A stretch of DNA of 7,276 bases from Bifidobacteriaceae bacterium (GTDB taxonomy: Bacteria; Actinomycetota; Actinomycetes; Actinomycetales; WQXJ01), in the NCBI GenBank assembly GCA_031266115.1, contig JAISBQ010000354.1:1-7276 (forward strand). Direction: 5' to 3'. The notes under the pieces were generated by a model. The model was not told the DNA's origin, searched no databases, and was given only the letters and a program-made list of their open reading frames with translations. Numbering within the stretch: position 1 is the first letter of the stretch; each line of letters starts with the position of its first letter. Both the position numbers and the translations under genes were made by a program. Below are positions 5,463 through 7,276 of this stretch, piece by piece.

Positions 5463-5468
5463 ATGCTA
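5463..5468 (-). promoter_or_regulatory. -10 box TAGCAT of the vapB-like gene
   Basis: On the minus strand TAGCAT fits TANNNT and ends 6 nt before GTG 5456, the same spacing as at the BrnT-like gene. This supports a leaderless transcript starting at the GTG. No clear -35 was found. Confidence 0.4.
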
Positions 5469-5525
5469 CGACAAGGGTCGAACGTGTGCGTCACAGCCCG
5501 ACCGATCAATAGCTCGCGTCGCGGG

Positions 5526-5646
5526 ATGGTTCCGCGACGCCATCGGCGGCCGGTTCACCGCTGGCGTGGTCCTCTACGCCGGCCGCCACACCTACCGGCT
5601 CGCCGACAAGATCCTTGCCGCGCCGATCGCGACCCTGTGGTCATGG
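5526..5646 (+). pseudogene. Remnant of an ATPase-DUF4143 3' end (copy B)
   Basis: Translating from 5527 gives WFRDAIGGRFTAGVVLYAGR and then HTYRLADKILAAPIATLWSW, the last 39 residues of the ATPase at 3693-4940 with only Ser399Tyr changed and the TGA stop read as TGG. Nucleotide agreement with 4821-4940 is 112 of 120, with most changes silent. The match begins abruptly at 5526; bases before it belong to the vapB promoter region. There is no start codon, ATPase domain or nuclease core, so it cannot be functional. The frame runs on past 5646 without further similarity to the ATPase. The rest of 5457-5692 holds no other gene. Confidence 0.9.
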
Positions 5647-5692
5647 TCGGCCGCCGTGCCCGTCATGGCCAACGCCGTGATGATGACGGAAC

Positions 5693-6469
5693 CTATTGAA
5701 CCGTCTCATATATATCAGGCAGCTTCTTCGCGTACTTCCCCGCGGTTGCGACATAGGTCTTGGATTTCGCGGCCTTGAGATGTGAGCCTGAGATCTTGGC
5801 ATAGATGCGGCCTGTGCTCAGCTTTCGCGACGCCAGGTACCAGTATCCGTTCGCCTGTGCTTCGACCGTCCCAATGCGCGTGAAGGCCTTCGACCCGGTG
5901 GCACGGTAATACACGTCGACTGTCGCCCCTTCTTGATGGGCGCCAAACCGACCCCACACGATAGGCACCGTGCCGCGCTTGGCGTGGACACCACCAACCG
6001 TGACTTTGCCAAGTCCCTTGATCACGAGCTTGCCTGATGTCTCAGACGACGCACCGCTGACGGTGTCGGTCACCTGAAGAATGACCTCGTGCTCGCCACC
6101 AGTGCCATATGTCGCAGTATCAGTGACACGGAGCTTGTTCCAGCCGTTGCCCAACATTGGCGTGTACGGGTCCGCAGCCGAGCTAGCCGAGAACCCCACG
6201 CCAAAACCTACGGGCACCAGGGAGTGGAGACGAACAGACCAGGCCACCCGGCCCTCAGCGTTGGCCACGCGGACGCGCAGTTCGATTGGCTTGGCGCTGC
6301 CGGTGACATCGGCTGAGGTGACACGCAGATCGGCCACCTCGACCGTCAACGCCGACTCGGTCGCTGCGGCTGAGGCCGTCACGGTCAGAGCCGAAGGCAC
6401 CACTGCGAGTGCGAGGCCAACAAGGACGGCCCCTACGCGAGCCCCCGGGCCTGGACGAAGTTCCACCAC
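5693..6469 (-). CDS. Secreted beta-sandwich protein of unknown function
   Basis: A 258-residue protein. GTG 6469 is chosen for the AGAGG placed 6 nt upstream; the next codon is also GTG. The N-terminus is a Sec signal peptide: Arg5 and Arg11, a hydrophobic core (about 12-30), then ASA-AAT, with likely signal peptidase cleavage after Ala34. The mature protein seems to have two domains. About 40-145 contains alternating strands with TYGTGGEHEVILQVTD, an Ig/CARDB-like beta sandwich. About 160-240 contains GRFGAHQEGATVDVYYR, then TRIGTVEAQANGYWYLA, the pattern of small Ig-like wall domains in actinobacterial exported proteins. The C-terminal ~50 residues are Lys-rich. There is no membrane anchor or sorting signal, so it is probably released or held to the wall by charge. 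It is divergent from the yefM-yoeB operon and shares a 143-nt intergenic region with it. I do not recognise a specific function. Confidence 0.8.
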   Translation of the reverse strand: MVELRPGPGARVGAVLVGLALAVVPSALTVTASAAATESALTVEVADLRVTSADVTGSAKPIELRVRVANAEGRVAWSVRLHSLVPVGFGVGFSASSAADPYTPMLGNGWNKLRVTDTATYGTGGEHEVILQVTDTVSGASSETSGKLVIKGLGKVTVGGVHAKRGTVPIVWGRFGAHQEGATVDVYYRATGSKAFTRIGTVEAQANGYWYLASRKLSTGRIYAKISGSHLKAAKSKTYVATAGKYAKKLPDIYETVQ

Positions 6470-6585
6470 GTCATTCCTCTCCGGCAGTACCGATGTCAGC
6501 CCGACACATGCGGCGTCGAGCGCACACTTGTTCGCGACGATACAGCAACCATGTGTTCGCCGTCATGGGCCCACATCCCGGTTGA

Positions 6586-6603
6586 CGTACAATAACCCGT
6601 ACG
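6586..6603. promoter_or_regulatory. Two-site GTAC operator of the yefM-yoeB operon
   Basis: CGTACA (6586-6591) and CGTACG (6598-6603) have GTAC cores whose centres are exactly 12 bp apart. E. coli YefM-YoeB is known to bind paired palindromes with TGTACA cores at this same 12-bp spacing. The sites overlap the -10 box and precede the ribosome binding site, as expected for autorepression. Confidence 0.6.
6588..6593 (+). promoter_or_regulatory. -10 box TACAAT of the yefM-yoeB promoter
   Basis: TACAAT is a near-consensus -10 hexamer, 19 nt before the yefM start. Its first bases are part of the left GTAC operator half. No strong -35 lies 16-18 nt upstream. Confidence 0.5.
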
Positions 6604-6607
6604 GAGG
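6603..6607 (+). promoter_or_regulatory. Shine-Dalgarno GGAGG of yefM
   Basis: GGAGG is followed by a 5-nt spacer and ATG 6613, the strongest ribosome binding site in the window. It fixes the yefM start. Confidence 0.75.
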
Positions 6608-6612
6608 TAACG

Positions 6613-6867
6613 ATGACCAGAACCATGAACTACTCGCAGGCACGCGCCAATTTCGCGGAGGTGCTCGATTCAGTGATCGACCACGCGGACGAGGTGATCA
6701 TCACGAGAGCAGGACGCCAGCCAGCGGTCGTGGTATCCCTCGCCGAATGGGAATCCCTGCGTGAGACCGCCTACCTCATGCGCTCCCCGACCAATGCGCT
6801 GCGCCTAACCCAGGCAATCGCCGATCTTGAGGCGGGGCAGGGGACCGAACACGGCCTGATCGAATGA
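6613..6867 (+). CDS. yefM: YefM antitoxin (Phd/YefM family)
   Basis: An 84-residue protein of normal length. The N-terminal Phd-fold domain reads MNYSQARANFAEVLDSV...DEVIITRAGRQPAVVVSLAEW, with the conserved SxARxxF helix, the strand pair around Arg-Ala-Gly-Arg and the VVxxSLxEWxSLxET signature that leads to AYLMRSP. The C-terminal tail (NALRLTQAIADLEAG, ending HGLIE) is the segment that becomes ordered on binding YoeB. It is encoded first in a two-gene operon and its TGA overlaps the yoeB ATG (ATGA at 6864-6867). YefM dimerises, neutralises YoeB by folding around its active site, and represses the operon together with YoeB as co-repressor; the paired GTAC sites upstream fit this. Confidence 0.95.
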   Translation: MTRTMNYSQARANFAEVLDSVIDHADEVIITRAGRQPAVVVSLAEWESLRETAYLMRSPTNALRLTQAIADLEAGQGTEHGLIE

Positions 6868-7121
6868 GGATCATCTGGCAGGACGCCGCCTGGGCCGACT
6901 ACACCGACTGGGCTCCACTCCACCCGGCCGTACACAGGCGGATCAACGCACTGGTGAAAGACGTTGCCCGCCAGGGTGTCGCGTCGGGGATCGGTAAACC
7001 CGAGCCGCTGCGGTTCGAGTGGTCCGAATGGTGGTCCCGTCGAATCGACTCCGAGCACAGGCTGGTCTACCGGGTGACCGGACCAGACATCGAGATCGCC
7101 GCGGTTCGGTACCACTACTGA
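6864..7121 (+). CDS. yoeB: YoeB/Txe mRNA-cleaving toxin
   Basis: An 85-residue protein, one longer than E. coli YoeB, and alignable end to end with it: MRIIWQDAAWADYTDW, GKPEPLRFEWSEWWSRRID, EHRLVYRV and the terminal RYHY. The residues corresponding to the active site are all present: Glu47 (in KPEPL), Arg66 (in EHRLVY), and His84-Tyr85 at the end. YoeB is a RelE-superfamily RNase that acts in the ribosomal A site and cuts mRNA soon after translation starts. The gene overlaps yefM by ATGA, so its translation is coupled. Nothing indicates damage, so this is probably a working toxin. It converges on the dehydrogenase-like gene, with only 30 nt between stops and no obvious terminator. Confidence 0.96.
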   Translation: MRIIWQDAAWADYTDWAPLHPAVHRRINALVKDVARQGVASGIGKPEPLRFEWSEWWSRRIDSEHRLVYRVTGPDIEIAAVRYHY

Positions 7122-7151
7122 CGGGGCCGTTCCCGACGCCAACCGGAGGGG

Positions 7152-7276
7152 TCACACCAGGTCGGCTCGTGGGACCGTGTTGTCGGGGAGGCGGCCGGCG
7201 GCGAACTGGCGCAACTGGGCCACCGCCACGCCGATGGCGCGATCGCCCACCCCGGTGGTCGCGCCACCCACGTGGG
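7152..7276 (-). CDS. D-2-hydroxyacid dehydrogenase-like protein, C-terminal 40 codons (rest outside window)
   Basis: On the minus strand, a frame open from the window edge (first full codon at 7274) ends at TGA 7154-7152. It reads HVGGATTGVGDRAIGVAVAQ followed by LRQFAAGRLPDN and TVPRADLV. This is the C-terminal pattern of NAD-dependent D-isomer 2-hydroxyacid dehydrogenases: the catalytic His of the (T/S)PH(V/I)GGAT motif, a helix of the form AxxVAxQLRxFxAG, then PxNxV. The substrate (phosphoglycerate, lactate, glyoxylate or other) cannot be told from this part. It is not in the supplied frame list but is well supported by the motif. Confidence 0.75.
   Translation of the reverse strand, partial: HVGGATTGVGDRAIGVAVAQLRQFAAGRLPDNTVPRADLV

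Noticed and set aside
5463..5778. Possible small plus-strand genes over copy B (starts at 5463 and 5566)
   Set aside because: The recognisable part is only the tail of the ATPase; no ribosome binding site, no family match outside it, and the frame runs antisense into the secreted-protein gene.
6081..6764. Plus-strand frame (227 codons) running over the secreted protein and into yefM
   Set aside because: It opposes a protein with a signal peptide and ribosome binding site and overlaps yefM in another frame; no motifs, Thr/Arg/Ser-biased product.
7122..7151. Bidirectional terminator between yoeB and the dehydrogenase-like gene
   Set aside because: The 30 nt contain no convincing stem followed by a T tract on either strand.

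Overview
The window is high-GC DNA from an actinomycete (Actinomycetota). The evidence is strong C/G-ending codon use, GTG starts, several TANNNT -10 boxes sitting 6-8 nt from start codons (typical of leaderless actinobacterial genes), a Thr/Pro-rich wall-type surface protein, and small toxin-antitoxin (TA) families common in this phylum. Genus cannot be fixed from the sequence. No rRNA, tRNA, CRISPR array or transposase gene is visible.

Left part (1-2665, + strand): the C-terminal end of a secreted surface protein (Ig-like domains, Thr/Pro stalk, membrane anchor, Arg tail), then a GT-C type membrane glycosyltransferase (GT39/ArnT/PMT_2-like) starting at a GTG with a Shine-Dalgarno.

Centre (about 2670-5695): a mosaic island. 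It holds one complete AAA ATPase-DUF4143 gene (3693-4940) and two fragments that contain only the last ~40 codons of relatives of that gene (about 2676-2894 and 5526-5646). Between the three copies of this 3' end lie a BrnT-like toxin/ribbon-helix-helix antitoxin pair (2968-3506) and a broken vapBC pair on the minus strand (antitoxin intact, PIN toxin cut after about 52 residues). The first fragment carries a 78-nt insertion rich in hairpins. This looks like repeated gain and loss of ATPase and TA genes at one recombining sequence.

Right part (5693-7276): a minus-strand secreted beta-sandwich protein with signal peptide; a complete, divergently transcribed YefM-YoeB type II TA operon with a recognisable two-site GTAC operator (12 bp centre to centre); and, at the edge on the minus strand, the last 40 codons of a D-2-hydroxyacid dehydrogenase-like gene.

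Overall, 4.3 kb between ordinary envelope and metabolic genes contains three TA loci (two apparently intact, one decayed), an ATPase with a nuclease-like C-terminal core, and scars of two more ATPases. The most interesting signal is the recurrent ATPase 3' end, which may mark a hot spot of gene turnover.
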